Below, in pieces: positions 38,377 to 48,779 of a stretch of 64,000 nucleotides of DNA. Position 1 is the stretch's first letter; each line of letters begins with the position of its first letter. Below the pieces are notes generated by a model. It saw only the letters and a list, made by a program, of their open reading frames with translations. It ran no database searches and was not told the origin of the DNA. Origin of the DNA: Thalassospira sp. (GTDB taxonomy: Bacteria; Pseudomonadota; Alphaproteobacteria; Rhodospirillales; Thalassospiraceae); contig NZ_PAQR01000016.1 of NCBI RefSeq assembly GCF_002709775.1, forward strand, positions 1 through 64,000. The letters run 5' to 3'. The position numbers and the translations under genes are program-made.

Positions 38377-40213
38377 CATATCATGCGGGGGCGCTTCCTC
38401 GACATTTGGAAGTGGGGAGCATCGCTCGATCCAGATGGATGTTCAGGGTAGCAACCAGGACGTCACGTTGAAGATCGAGGACATCAGCCGAGCGATGGTC
38501 AGCAATATTCCGGATGTCCTGTTGGACCTGCTGGAGGTGGCGGCTTACATCTACTGCGCCGACCGGCGGTGCTCACGCGGTGGCGACACGTTGGACGACT
38601 ACGGCCACGATTGGCGGCGCGATCTGCGTTTTACCATTCCCCTTCGCGAACCCGACCGATGGGAATCGCCGGCGGTCAAGGAGGCGCTGCGTGACGCCCT
38701 TGGCTTTCTATCCGATGACGCCTACTCATTCTCTTTCGTGAGGGCAGAGAACCCCGTAGCGCCGAAAGAGCTGTACTTCACCGGATTGACCGAGGGAACT
38801 TTCGAGCCCGACGAGGTCGCCTTGTTCTCTGGCGGTGTCGACTCGTTTGCCGGTGCCGTCCACGATCTGGTCGCCAACGACATGAATCTGGCTCTGATCG
38901 GACACTTCTCGGCCACCAAGGTCGTCAACGTGCAAAAGGAACTGATCAGCGGTTTGCAACAGAACGGCCTTGATGGCCGGTTTTTCTACACATCGGTCGA
39001 GGTCAAGAACAAGGGCGTCCGTTCAGTAGACGAAAGCCAAAGGACGCGCTCCTTCCTGTTCGCCTGTCTGGGACTGGTCGTCGCCCGCCTGTTCGGAAAG
39101 GACCGGCTCACCTTTTACGAAAATGGCGTGGTCAGCCTGAACCTTCCGATCGCCAAGGACATTATGGGCGCCCGGGCGACCCGCACGACTCATCCCCAGG
39201 TTCTGGACGGATTCACGACGTTCTTCTCGGAACTGCTCGATCATGAGATCGGGATCAGAACCCCCTTGCAATGGATGACCAAGCGGGAAGTCGTCGAAAC
39301 CCTCAGCGGAAGCGGTTTTGAAGGCATGTTGGGAGATACGGTCAGTTGTACACGGACTTTCGTTCGCACTGTCGATCATCCGCATTGCGGTGTGTGCTCT
39401 CAGTGCATCGACCGGCGGTTCGCTGTCCTGGCAGCGGGGATGGAAGAATCCGATCCGGAGCAGGGGTATACGGTAGACCTGTTGACCGGGGATCGGAGCG
39501 CAAAAGAGCAAGACGTTCGAATGGCGGTCGATTACGTCAAGTGTTTCCAGAAGCTGACGGCCTGTCCCAAAAATCGCTTCTTGGTCGAGTACCCTGAAAT
39601 CACGTCAGCCTTGCGTTATTTTTCGGGCCTCTCGACCGCCGAGGCCTGCGATCGCATCTACGACCTGCTTCAACGGCATGCTCGGGACGTCCTGGACGTC
39701 CTTGATGCCGCAACCACGAGGCACAAGGGAGAATTGGTGCGGGGCGAATTGCCGGCGGGCTCCTTGCTGTCCATGTGCTTCAGCCGAAGTAAGATCGAGG
39801 TGTCTCCGCCTTCCGGCTACGACAGTCAGGTGAAGGATTTCATGGACAGGCTGCAGCGACCGGTTTGCGAGTTCGCTGTTGACGAAACCGCCAAGCGCGT
39901 CCTGTTCAAGGGCGACTTTTCCCTGGAAGGCACCAACTACGATCTGGTCGCCGCGCTGCTGGACAACCATCGCACTGGCAAACGGAACGGCTCCGATATT
40001 GCCTATATCCCGGCTCCCAACTTGGCGCAGGTGCTTGGCATAGCCGATGCCTCGCTGCGGCAACAGGTAGGCCGATTGCGGAAGCTGGTGACAGAGCGGC
40101 TTGGGGTCGATTTAGGCGTCCCACTGGGTACCGACGACTTCATTGAGAACAAAGAGCGGGCGGGCTATCGCCTCAGCCCGGCACTGCGGGAGGTTTCGCC
40201 CGGTGACCTTTGA
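38363..40213 (+). CDS. QueC-like PP-loop ATPase with C-terminal winged helix
   Basis: GTG 38363 with AGGAG eight bases upstream gives 616 aa. Residues 156-161 are the PP-loop SGGVDS. Cys329, Cys342, Cys345 and Cys348 (HCGVCSQCIDRR) reproduce the C-xn-CxxCxxC zinc site of QueC, the 7-cyano-7-deazaguanine synthase. The ~150-residue N-terminal domain and ~230-residue C-terminal part are not in housekeeping QueC (about 230 aa). The end (QVLGIADASLRQQVGRLRKL, then NKERAGYRLSP) looks like a winged helix. QueC-like proteins of this kind occur in antiphage systems (QatC, CBASS Cap9), where they may modify a protein or nucleotide target. Confidence 0.8.
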   Translation: MRTFNISCGGASSTFGSGEHRSIQMDVQGSNQDVTLKIEDISRAMVSNIPDVLLDLLEVAAYIYCADRRCSRGGDTLDDYGHDWRRDLRFTIPLREPDRWESPAVKEALRDALGFLSDDAYSFSFVRAENPVAPKELYFTGLTEGTFEPDEVALFSGGVDSFAGAVHDLVANDMNLALIGHFSATKVVNVQKELISGLQQNGLDGRFFYTSVEVKNKGVRSVDESQRTRSFLFACLGLVVARLFGKDRLTFYENGVVSLNLPIAKDIMGARATRTTHPQVLDGFTTFFSELLDHEIGIRTPLQWMTKREVVETLSGSGFEGMLGDTVSCTRTFVRTVDHPHCGVCSQCIDRRFAVLAAGMEESDPEQGYTVDLLTGDRSAKEQDVRMAVDYVKCFQKLTACPKNRFLVEYPEITSALRYFSGLSTAEACDRIYDLLQRHARDVLDVLDAATTRHKGELVRGELPAGSLLSMCFSRSKIEVSPPSGYDSQVKDFMDRLQRPVCEFAVDETAKRVLFKGDFSLEGTNYDLVAALLDNHRTGKRNGSDIAYIPAPNLAQVLGIADASLRQQVGRLRKLVTERLGVDLGVPLGTDDFIENKERAGYRLSPALREVSPGDL

Positions 40214-40373
40214 TTCGGTCTCCGTACTTTCCGTCATGAATTCTTGTTTGGTTTCAGGGGGGAAGTTGGGCAGGTGACTTTTGCGAGGCAGACAGGCCTT
40301 CCAATAGCCCTAGATTCCGATCAGAAAAGCGCATGGAAATTCAATGCCCCACCAACCCGTACCGAACGGCCGT

Positions 40374-40449
40374 GGTCAACAGCTTCGGAGAGAATGAGCC
40401 GAGAGAGAGGGTGTGTGGGGAGCAGAGCCGTCGGGGCGGTCAACAGCTT
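40374..40449. repeat. 12-bp direct repeat pair beside the tRNA
   Basis: GGTCAACAGCTT occurs at 40374-40385 and 40438-40449, 64 bases apart, in the 311-bp gap between the island and tRNA-Ser. Such short repeats near a tRNA end may be remains of attachment or excision events. The rest of the gap shows no supported gene. Confidence 0.4.
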
Positions 40450-40484
40450 GGCCGTGGGAGGCGCGCGGAAGCTGGGAATTCTGA

Positions 40485-40515
40485 CGGCAACCGTCTCGCC
40501 GAGAGACAGTTGCCG
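40485..40515 (-). terminator. Hairpin downstream of tRNA-Ser
   Basis: On the minus strand, CGGCAAC/GTTGCCG arms (40485-40491, 40509-40515) with an inner GTCTC/GAGAC pairing form a strong stem nine bases after the tRNA CCA end. There is no clear T-run beyond it, so it may act as a 3' processing signal or a weak terminator. Confidence 0.45.
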
Positions 40516-40524
40516 ATAGAAAAA

Positions 40525-40614
<90 letters not shown>

Positions 40615-40940
40615 GCATGTGTGGTCTTGGCGTTCGAGGCGGTGTTTACCGGGATGAGCGCGAGATTGCAAGAGGGAAATCTCAAATTTCGCGGACTCTT
40701 TTTTTGTGCTTTTGCATGCGCTTTTCGGGTTCGGCGTTTGGCCGGTTTCGAAACCGGGCCGGGCATAGGGAAATCTGCGGCTTTGGCATGCACCCTCGGG
40801 CGGCGGGAATGCTCACTCTGTAGTTGACTCTCGCGGTCAAAAGCGGTAATTCACCCGTTCTTCGCAGCGGTTCGGTATCTGTTAGCAGCGGCACCGAGCT
40901 GCGCGTTTGTGTTTCCAGAATGTTTTTCAGGAACTTTTAG
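40615..40940. promoter_or_regulatory. Leader region of rplU-rpmA
   Basis: This 326-bp gap holds no supported gene. It should contain the promoters of tRNA-Ser (minus) and rplU (plus). T-rich stretches occur around 40698-40720. A leader structure for L21 autoregulation is possible, but I could not define one by eye. Confidence 0.35.
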
Positions 40941-41252
40941 ATGTACGCAATCATCAAAACTGGCGGCAAACAGTATAAAGTTGCTGCCAACGACGTTATC
41001 AAAGTCGAAAAGATCGCTGCCCAGGCCGGTGACACCGTGAAACTTGAAGAAGTTCTCATGGTTGCTGGCGACGGTGCGCCGAAGGTTGGTGCTCCGTTGG
41101 TCAAAGGTGCTTCTGTTACCGCAGAAGTTCTCGAGCAGGCCAAGGGCGACAAGGTGATCGTTTTCAAGAAAAAGCGCCGGCATAACTACCGTCGCAAAAA
41201 TGGTCATCGCCAGAACCTGACTGTTCTGCGCATCAAGGACATCAAAGCCTGA
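40941..41252 (+). CDS. rplU: 50S ribosomal protein L21
   Basis: A 103-aa protein, [20 protein letters not shown], with the invariant KTGGKQYKV start and the RNA-binding basic segment [17 protein letters not shown]. It binds 23S rRNA near L20. Length and sequence are normal. rpmA follows at 35 bp, the conserved order in bacteria. Confidence 0.98.
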   Translation: MYAIIKTGGKQYKVAANDVIKVEKIAAQAGDTVKLEEVLMVAGDGAPKVGAPLVKGASVTAEVLEQAKGDKVIVFKKKRRHNYRRKNGHRQNLTVLRIKDIKA

Positions 41253-41287
41253 TTTATCAGGTCAAGATGCAGTTTTAGGAGAGTTTC

Positions 41288-41548
41288 ATGGCTCATAAGA
41301 AAGCTGGTGGTAGTTCGCGCAACGGTCGTGACTCCGAAGGTCGCCGTCTCGGCGTTAAAAAATTCGGTGGTCAGGCAGTTGTTGCAGGCAACATCCTCGT
41401 TCGTCAGCGTGGCACCAAATTCCATGCCGGTGACAATGTTGGCCTCGCCAAAGACCACACCCTGTTTGCGACTGTGAACGGTTCTGTCCAGTTCAAGTCG
41501 GGCTTCAAGGGTCGTACCTACGTAACCGTCGTTCCGGCCGAGGCGTAA
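41288..41548 (+). CDS. rpmA: 50S ribosomal protein L27
   Basis: An 86-aa protein, [20 protein letters not shown], with [20 protein letters not shown] and [20 protein letters not shown]. Its flexible N-terminus reaches the peptidyl-transferase centre. A TAGGAG ribosome-binding site precedes the start. In most alphaproteobacteria obgE follows closely; here a mobile element has separated them. Confidence 0.98.
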   Translation: MAHKKAGGSSRNGRDSEGRRLGVKKFGGQAVVAGNILVRQRGTKFHAGDNVGLAKDHTLFATVNGSVQFKSGFKGRTYVTVVPAEA

Positions 41549-41581
41549 GCCTCCCGTCGGCTACGCGATACGTAGCGAGAC

Positions 41582-41847
41582 AGGGTCAGTTCCCATCAAT
41601 TTCATCCATTCTGCGCAGTCATAAAGACCTCTGAGAAGAAGTCGGCTGCGCAGAACGCTTTTCAGCATTCAAGCAGGCGTGACGTACTCAGAGGTCTTTA
41701 TGACCGCGCCCGCAGGGTTTCAGGCAAAGCGCACAATCGAAATAGTCGACCGCTTGAAAAGGTTCCAACCTGTTCGTCGCAATCGCCCACTTCGCTTGCA
41801 CACTTTGACTGAAACAGAATTGCATGAAATTGATGGGAACTGACCCT
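41582..41847. mobile_element. MITE-like element, 266 bp
   Basis: Perfect 24-bp terminal inverted repeats lie at 41582-41605 and 41824-41847, beginning AGGGTCAGTTCCCATCAA. A second perfect 17-bp inverted pair (TCATAAAGACCTCTGAG at 41619-41635, its complement at 41687-41703) and a palindromic CTGCGCAG pair (41611-41618, 41646-41653) lie inside. No transposase fits, so it is non-autonomous. No target duplication is obvious at the ends. It sits in the rpmA-obgE gap. Confidence 0.85.
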
Positions 41848-41954
41848 TGAGGGAGGAATGAGCAATCATTCCTCCCTTGTTTTATGTGATATAGAATTTC
41901 GGGCCTCGTTGATGCGCGGTGATCGCGCGCCGGGGTGCCAATACAAAATGATAA

Positions 41955-44137
<2,183 letters not shown>

Positions 44138-44229
44138 TCGTTTTGCGCAGCGCAGCATCACACGACTTTCAAGGGGGCGTTTGCGTCCCCTTTTTTGCAC
44201 CTGCACGGTCGTGGCTAGGCGCTGCGATT

Positions 44230-44269
44230 AAAAAAGGCCGCCCTTCATGTCGAAGGGCAGCCTTTTTTT
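44230..44269. terminator. Bidirectional terminator between proB and XRE gene
   Basis: GCCCTTC/GAAGGGC and outer GGC/GCC pairs form a stem flanked by six A on the left and seven T on the right. It can end the plus-strand obgE-proB transcript and the minus-strand regulator transcript. Confidence 0.85.
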
Positions 44270-44299
44270 AATGGTGGCACTATGGTCCGTTAAGCGGAC

Positions 44300-44695
44300 T
44301 TAGGCAGCCTGGTCGGCCAGGGCGCGGGCCATCTGGCTCAGTGCTTCCTGGTGTTTTTCGTGCTTGATGCTTGCGAAGTTACGGGCAAGCTCAAGGCACA
44401 TGCGCTGGCGCGCATTGAGTTCGGTTTCCTGATTGCCTTCAAGGCCTTCATAGAAATAGCTTACCGGAACGCCCAGCACCTGAGAGATCTCGTAAAGACG
44501 ACCAGCAGAGATGCGGTTAATGCCGCGCTCGTATTTGTGAGCCTGCTGATAGGTAACGCCAATCAGGTCTGCCATCTGCTGCTGGGAAAGGCCCAGCATG
44601 ATGCGACGTTCACGGATACGCTGACCAACATAACGGTCAGTGTCTGTCGCGCGGTTTGCGCGTTTCGGTTCTTCGTTTTGAGAGTTCTCAGTCAT
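44300..44695 (-). CDS. XRE-family transcriptional regulator, PhrR-like
   Basis: ATG 44695 gives 131 aa. After a polar N-terminus the HTH reads VGQRIRERRIMLGLSQQQMA, DLIGVTYQQAHKYERGINRI. A C-terminal helical region follows with RMCLELARNFASIKHEKHQE. This is the common alphaproteobacterial small XRE group (PhrR/SocR-like regulators linked to stress and cell-cycle control). The target is unknown. It is monocistronic and ends at a shared terminator. Confidence 0.85.
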   Translation of the reverse strand: MTENSQNEEPKRANRATDTDRYVGQRIRERRIMLGLSQQQMADLIGVTYQQAHKYERGINRISAGRLYEISQVLGVPVSYFYEGLEGNQETELNARQRMCLELARNFASIKHEKHQEALSQMARALADQAA

Positions 44696-44861
44696 TTTAT
44701 AATCCGTTATCAACCGCCAGTTATTAATCCCCACTTCGGATGCTGTCGGGCTTGTTTGTTTTGCCCTCACGTCGACCTTTCAAAGCGCTTCTTTGGCGCC
44801 CAGAATTGCTGACGCGTATCTGAACTTTGGTCAGATAATCATTGCAGCTTTCCGCCAGAAG

Positions 44862-45218
44862 CTAGCTATATAGGTCAATCGAGCTGTCTTTGTCTAGTGC
44901 AGAAGGCGAAAAAAAGACGTTCGTTTCTACGCTGTCTGGTTTGTGATGATGTGCATAGCAGGCATGCGCTGCTTGAATGACCGGCGGTTGCAAAAGGTTT
45001 TCCTGAGGTAAGACCTGCCCCAAAAGCTGGGTCCAGAATGCTGCACTGCCCACAAGATCATGGGGTTGCAGCCACGCGCCACCATTCTGCGCAATTTTCT
45101 CCACTGGCGAAATTCGCGCAAGTTGCTCGATCCCGATCCCGGCAGGACCATCGGTTCCACTGCTCGCAGTCTCGGTCCTGCGGGCCGGGAGCATGGAAAT
45201 CGGTGTGATCGCGGTCAT
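44862..45218 (-). CDS. Small hypothetical protein
   Basis: A 118-aa protein with an ATG at 45218 and no strong ribosome-binding site. Short motifs are ITPISMLPARRTE near the start and IEQLARISPVEKIAQNGGAW in the middle. Low-complexity, polar composition suggests disorder. Weakly similar short proteins occur upstream of XRE regulators in related alphaproteobacteria, from memory. It could still be a chance open frame. Confidence 0.4.
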   Translation of the reverse strand: MTAITPISMLPARRTETASSGTDGPAGIGIEQLARISPVEKIAQNGGAWLQPHDLVGSAAFWTQLLGQVLPQENLLQPPVIQAAHACYAHHHKPDSVETNVFFSPSALDKDSSIDLYS

Positions 45219-45425
45219 ATGTTTTTCGGTCTATTGGGTCATTGTTGCCTGTGTATTTCGGGACTCCGTGGTTTTGGGCATGGTTCATGGCATTCACCCG
45301 GCAAAAATTGCCGCCTTTCGGCGGTGCCGGGCGTTCGAAAAGAGTTAACGAAAAGTTTATGCAGGATTAATGCCGAACGGGCAGGGCATCATTTGCCCGG
45401 ATCCCCGCGTCTGTCATCGGCCACG

Positions 45426-45461
45426 AAAAAAGGCGAAGCGCATAAAGCAGCTTCGCCTTTT
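45426..45461. terminator. Terminator downstream of phaR
   Basis: A 12-bp stem (AAAAGGCGAAGC at 45428-45439 with its complement at 45450-45461) and flanking A and T runs form a bidirectional terminator 33 bp after phaR. Confidence 0.85.
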
Positions 45462-45493
45462 GTCAGTACAGCCCGGGATATGGCCGGGATGTC

Positions 45494-46111
45494 TTATTTG
45501 TCGGACTTGCCACCGGCAAGATTGTTAAGCTGAGCCTGCATGGCTTCAAGCTGGCTTTTGAGCTCATCTAACGAGGCATCCGATTTTGCGCCTGCTGGTG
45601 CGGTCGGCTTTTTCGGACCGTCGCCGGTCGGCTCGCCATTTTCGTCCTGCATGAAGGGCGAGAACATTTTCATCGTCTGTTCAAACAGCGCGATGTTCTG
45701 TTTGTTCATTTCCTCGAACTGGCCGAACGGGAACATGCCCTGCATCGTGCCCTGCATATATTCGCGCATCTGTTCCTGATTATGGCCAAAGGCGCGCATT
45801 GCCTGTTCAAGATAGCTCGGCACCAGCCCCTGAAGGCTGTCGCCATAGAAGCCGATCAATTGGCGAAGGAAGCTGATCGGCAGAAGGTTCTGCCCCTTGT
45901 TTTCTTCCTCGACGATAATCTGGGTAAGGACCGGACGGGTGATGTCTTCGCCCGATTTCGCGTCATAGACAACAAAGTCGGTATTGTCTTTGACCATCTG
46001 CGAAAGGTGATCAAGCGTCACATAGGAACTGGTCGCCGTGTTATAGAGGCGGCGGTTCGCATATTTCTTGATAACGATGCGGTCCTGATCATCTGATTTC
46101 TTGGTGGTCAT
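45494..46111 (-). CDS. phaR: Polyhydroxyalkanoate synthesis repressor PhaR
   Basis: ATG 46111 gives 205 aa. The PHB/PHA accumulation regulator DNA-binding domain is clear: IVIKKYANRRLYNTATSSYV, TLDHLSQMVKDNTDFVVYDA. The PHB_acc region follows (ILTQIIVEEENKGQNLLPIS-like) and a C-terminal coiled coil (ASLDELKSQLEAMQAQLNNL). PhaR binds PHB granules and TGC-rich operators, so it derepresses phasin and PHA genes when polymer appears. It is divergent from the synthase genes. Confidence 0.95.
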   Translation of the reverse strand: MTTKKSDDQDRIVIKKYANRRLYNTATSSYVTLDHLSQMVKDNTDFVVYDAKSGEDITRPVLTQIIVEEENKGQNLLPISFLRQLIGFYGDSLQGLVPSYLEQAMRAFGHNQEQMREYMQGTMQGMFPFGQFEEMNKQNIALFEQTMKMFSPFMQDENGEPTGDGPKKPTAPAGAKSDASLDELKSQLEAMQAQLNNLAGGKSDK

Positions 46112-46427
46112 GGCGTCTTTCCTGCTTCCCTGTTTCCCGGACGTATGTCTGGCGAACCTTCGGTGGTGTCTTTCCACCTGCTTTGCGCCCCGTAAATTTT
46201 TACGATGTTGCGCAGCATTTTCCATTTTGCATTCGCACAGAAGACCAAGAGAGTGCCGCGAATTTTCCAATGTGTCCAGTATTCAACGCGAAGTGCAGTG
46301 CGAAAAACAACTTTGGATAAGGTTTGCTGCAACACGGCAAGGGAATTCGTTTTCCTGCGCGCGCCAACATTCTATAGTGATCATCAAGATAAATGCTTTG
46401 CATCAGGGAACGATAAAGGTGTCGCCG
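46112..46427. promoter_or_regulatory. phaR / PHA synthase divergent control region
   Basis: The 316-bp gap between phaR (minus) and the PhaE-like gene (plus) holds several TGC/GCA-rich spots: TTGCGCAGCA near 46207, TTTTGCATTCGCA near 46226, GTGCAGTGCG near 46293 and TTTGCTGCAACA near 46322. These resemble the TGC-rich sites bound by PhaR in other alphaproteobacteria. Exact operators cannot be fixed by eye. Confidence 0.45.
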
Positions 46428-47213
46428 ATGGCCCAAGGTAAGAACGGCGAAAAGAGCGGTGCGACGAAAGCACCCGACCCATCACAAACGTCTGAGGCCG
46501 CATCATCCGACCCGGATGACGAACGGCTCGACCAGCTTGCGCAGAAGTTTCTCGAACTCTGGCGTGAACAGGTCGCGGCAACCGCAGACGGCGCGCATGC
46601 CGCCAGTGCCATCGGGCGTCTCTATGCGTCCCTTGGTGCTGATACCACCCGCATGGGCGAGGGGTTTGAAGCCTGGGGCAAGCTGATCGGTCAGATGGCA
46701 ATGGGCCAACACCCGGCTGCCGGGATGTCAAACCCGATGGGCGATGCGATGGCAGCAGTCAACCCGCTGCAGGCGATGATGGATCAGATGGCAAAGGCCG
46801 CGCGCGAATTGCCAGCATCTCCCTTTGCCGGCATGCCGTTCGCGCCTGATATGTCGGCAATGGCGGGCATGGCCGGGATGAAACCAAAGCCCGATACCTC
46901 AGAAACATCTGATAAAGACGGCGCGGAAACACCCGCCGCCAGTGAAGCCAACAAGACTTCCAAAACCAAACGTGCTGCAAAAAATGCTGCAAAGGGGCAG
47001 GGGAAGAATGATCAGTCCGCCAAAACAAAAGCCGCTTCCGCCAAAACGCGAAAATCAGAAGCGGGCGGGGCCAAGGCCGCTTCCGATGCACATGGCAGTC
47101 GAGATGACGAGCTGGCTCAGCTCGCGCGCCGCATTACCGATCTTTCTGAAACAATTGCTGCCCTGGAAGCCGGAACTGAAGGATCAGGCGGAAAGTCTTC
47201 TGACGGAACTTGA
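46428..47213 (+). CDS. PhaE-like PHA synthase/granule-associated subunit
   Basis: ATG 46428, with AAAGG eight bases upstream, gives 261 aa. Residues about 35-75 are helical (LAQKFLELWREQVAATADGA), then a Met/Pro/Ala-rich region (MSAMAGMAGMKPKPD), a Lys/Ala-rich disordered stretch (about 165-230) and a final coiled coil (RDDELAQLARRITDLSETIA). It overlaps phaC by 122 bp. Helix plus C-terminal coiled coil fits PhaE or PhaM/phasin-type partners. Histone H1-like Lys/Ala tracts suggest possible DNA contact. Function is inferred. Confidence 0.5.
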   Translation: MAQGKNGEKSGATKAPDPSQTSEAASSDPDDERLDQLAQKFLELWREQVAATADGAHAASAIGRLYASLGADTTRMGEGFEAWGKLIGQMAMGQHPAAGMSNPMGDAMAAVNPLQAMMDQMAKAARELPASPFAGMPFAPDMSAMAGMAGMKPKPDTSETSDKDGAETPAASEANKTSKTKRAAKNAAKGQGKNDQSAKTKAASAKTRKSEAGGAKAASDAHGSRDDELAQLARRITDLSETIAALEAGTEGSGGKSSDGT

Positions 47214-48297
47214 AGCCTATCATCCGGACGACGTCGCCCAGGCGCTGGACCGTGTCGCCTTTGATCGCCATGCAGGCTTCCATGATGGCGTGCGTGCCTA
47301 TCAACGCCATCCCTATCGCCGCCCGCGCGATCAGGACCGTGAAGACTTGCCGATCTTCTGGGAAGAAGGATCAACCCGGGTTTATGACTATGGCCCGACC
47401 GCTGGCGACAAGGCCGCCGAGGATGGCGAGGTTGTCCTTCTGGTGCCCTCACTGGTCAATCGCGGCTATATCCTTGATCTTAATGAAAAGCGCAGCTTCG
47501 CACGCTATCTCGCGAAATCTGGCTATCGCCCGCTTCTGGTCGAGTGGGGCTATCCCGGCATGGACGAGGCCAATTTTGGCCTTGATGATTATGTTGCCGG
47601 TCGCTTGGTGACGATCCTTCAGGACGTGGCCGATATCAATGGCGGGCCGGTGCCGGTGGTCGGCTATTGCATGGGCGGGGGTCTGGCCCTTGCGGCAAGC
47701 CTTCTGGATCCCGCACAGGTGTCAAAGCTTGTGCTGCTGGCAACGCCCTGGGACTTCATGGCCGCCGGTCCGACCCAGTCGCGCATTGCTGCTGCCTTCG
47801 CGCCGTCCCTGCCACAGATGCTGGCGATCCATGACACACTGCCCGTGGACGTGTTGCAAAGCCTGTTTGCCAGCCTCGATCCCTTCATGATCGGCGAGAA
47901 ATTTCGTCGTTTTCAGGCGATGGCCATGGATTCCGCCAAGGCCCATGATTTCGTGGCCCTTGAAGACTGGCTAAATGACGGTGTGCCTTTGCCGCGTCGG
48001 GTCGCGGTCGATTGTCTAATTGGCTGGTATGTCGAAAACCGTCCGGCCAAGGGGCAGTGGCAGATTGATGGCATTGATATCAATCCGGCCGATTTGTCCT
48101 GCCCGGTTTTGACCGTGATCCCGGAAAATGATCGCATCGTCCCGCCAGAAAGCGCGCAGGCACTGTTTGATGCCTGCCCGGAAGACATGCGTGAGGAACT
48201 CCATCCCTCTGCCGGGCATATCGGCATGATGGTCGGATCACGCGCGGAAAAATCCACCTGGAAACCGGTCGCTGACTGGCTGGCGAAAAAGGATTAA
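47092..48297 (+). CDS. phaC: Poly(3-hydroxyalkanoate) synthase, short (class III-like)
   Basis: ATG 47092 gives 401 aa; an upstream in-frame ATG at 47086 is possible. The alpha/beta hydrolase has the lipase-like box VGYCMGGGLA with nucleophile Cys193, ENDRIVPPESA near the Asp, and the catalytic His in SAGHIGMMVG. Core motifs VPSLVNRGYILDLNEKRSF and LLVEWGYPGMDEANF are typical. Length fits the ~350-400 aa class III subunit, which needs a PhaE partner, here the gene that overlaps it. Confidence 0.88.
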   Translation: MAVEMTSWLSSRAALPIFLKQLLPWKPELKDQAESLLTELEAYHPDDVAQALDRVAFDRHAGFHDGVRAYQRHPYRRPRDQDREDLPIFWEEGSTRVYDYGPTAGDKAAEDGEVVLLVPSLVNRGYILDLNEKRSFARYLAKSGYRPLLVEWGYPGMDEANFGLDDYVAGRLVTILQDVADINGGPVPVVGYCMGGGLALAASLLDPAQVSKLVLLATPWDFMAAGPTQSRIAAAFAPSLPQMLAIHDTLPVDVLQSLFASLDPFMIGEKFRRFQAMAMDSAKAHDFVALEDWLNDGVPLPRRVAVDCLIGWYVENRPAKGQWQIDGIDINPADLSCPVLTVIPENDRIVPPESAQALFDACPEDMREELHPSAGHIGMMVGSRAEKSTWKPVADWLAKKD

Positions 48298-48767
48298 CCG
48301 CGCGACTGTGCTTCTGGTTCAAACTGCTCGCTGATCGCGCCAAGGCGGTTGGGGATCAGGCCCAGCATCTTGTGGGTCAGTTCGTTATAAACCTGTTGTC
48401 CGTTGCCCAGCGGGTCGACAATGTTGCCTTCGGGATCAAGCATCATGACATCGGGCGGGGTCTCAAGCGACCATTGCAGGATCTTCTCGGCAATGGCTTC
48501 GCCCTGCCAGGTTTCCATGACAAACACCAGATCGCAGCTTTCCAGAAGCTCGCGGGTTAATCCCTGACTGGCATGGCTGTCGGTGATGCCGATTTGCGCC
48601 AGCGCGACTTCGGCTTCCGGGGTAATCGCATCCCCATCGCGGGCATGAATGCCAGCTGACAGAACACGCACCGGCAGGCCATGCAGGCGGACATAATGGC
48701 GCGCGACGGCTGCGGCAATCGGGGATCGGCATGTGTTGCCCGTACAGGCAAAAAGAACGGTAAACAT
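48294..48767 (-). CDS. Low-molecular-weight phosphatase, YwlE-like
   Basis: ATG 48767 gives 157 aa. The P-loop is CTGNTCRS (Cys8, Arg14) at the N-terminus and the general-acid loop is MMLDPEGNIVDPLG. Thr12 in place of Ile/Leu is the residue that marks YwlE-type protein-arginine phosphatases in Bacillus; classical LMW-PTPs have CxGNICRS. The substrate may be phosphotyrosine or phosphoarginine. It is convergent with phaC, with a 4-bp overlap, and 12 bp downstream of aapP. Confidence 0.85.
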   Translation of the reverse strand: MFTVLFACTGNTCRSPIAAAVARHYVRLHGLPVRVLSAGIHARDGDAITPEAEVALAQIGITDSHASQGLTRELLESCDLVFVMETWQGEAIAEKILQWSLETPPDVMMLDPEGNIVDPLGNGQQVYNELTHKMLGLIPNRLGAISEQFEPEAQSRG

Positions 48768-48779
48768 CAATCGGCCTTT

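Noticed and set aside
38363..40213. Housekeeping queC for queuosine synthesis
   Set aside because: The protein is nearly three times the usual length, with extra N- and C-terminal domains, and no other preQ0 pathway genes are linked.
41700..41847. Transposase fragment inside the MITE
   Set aside because: Short frames exist on both strands but neither shows a DDE motif or recognised transposase sequence.
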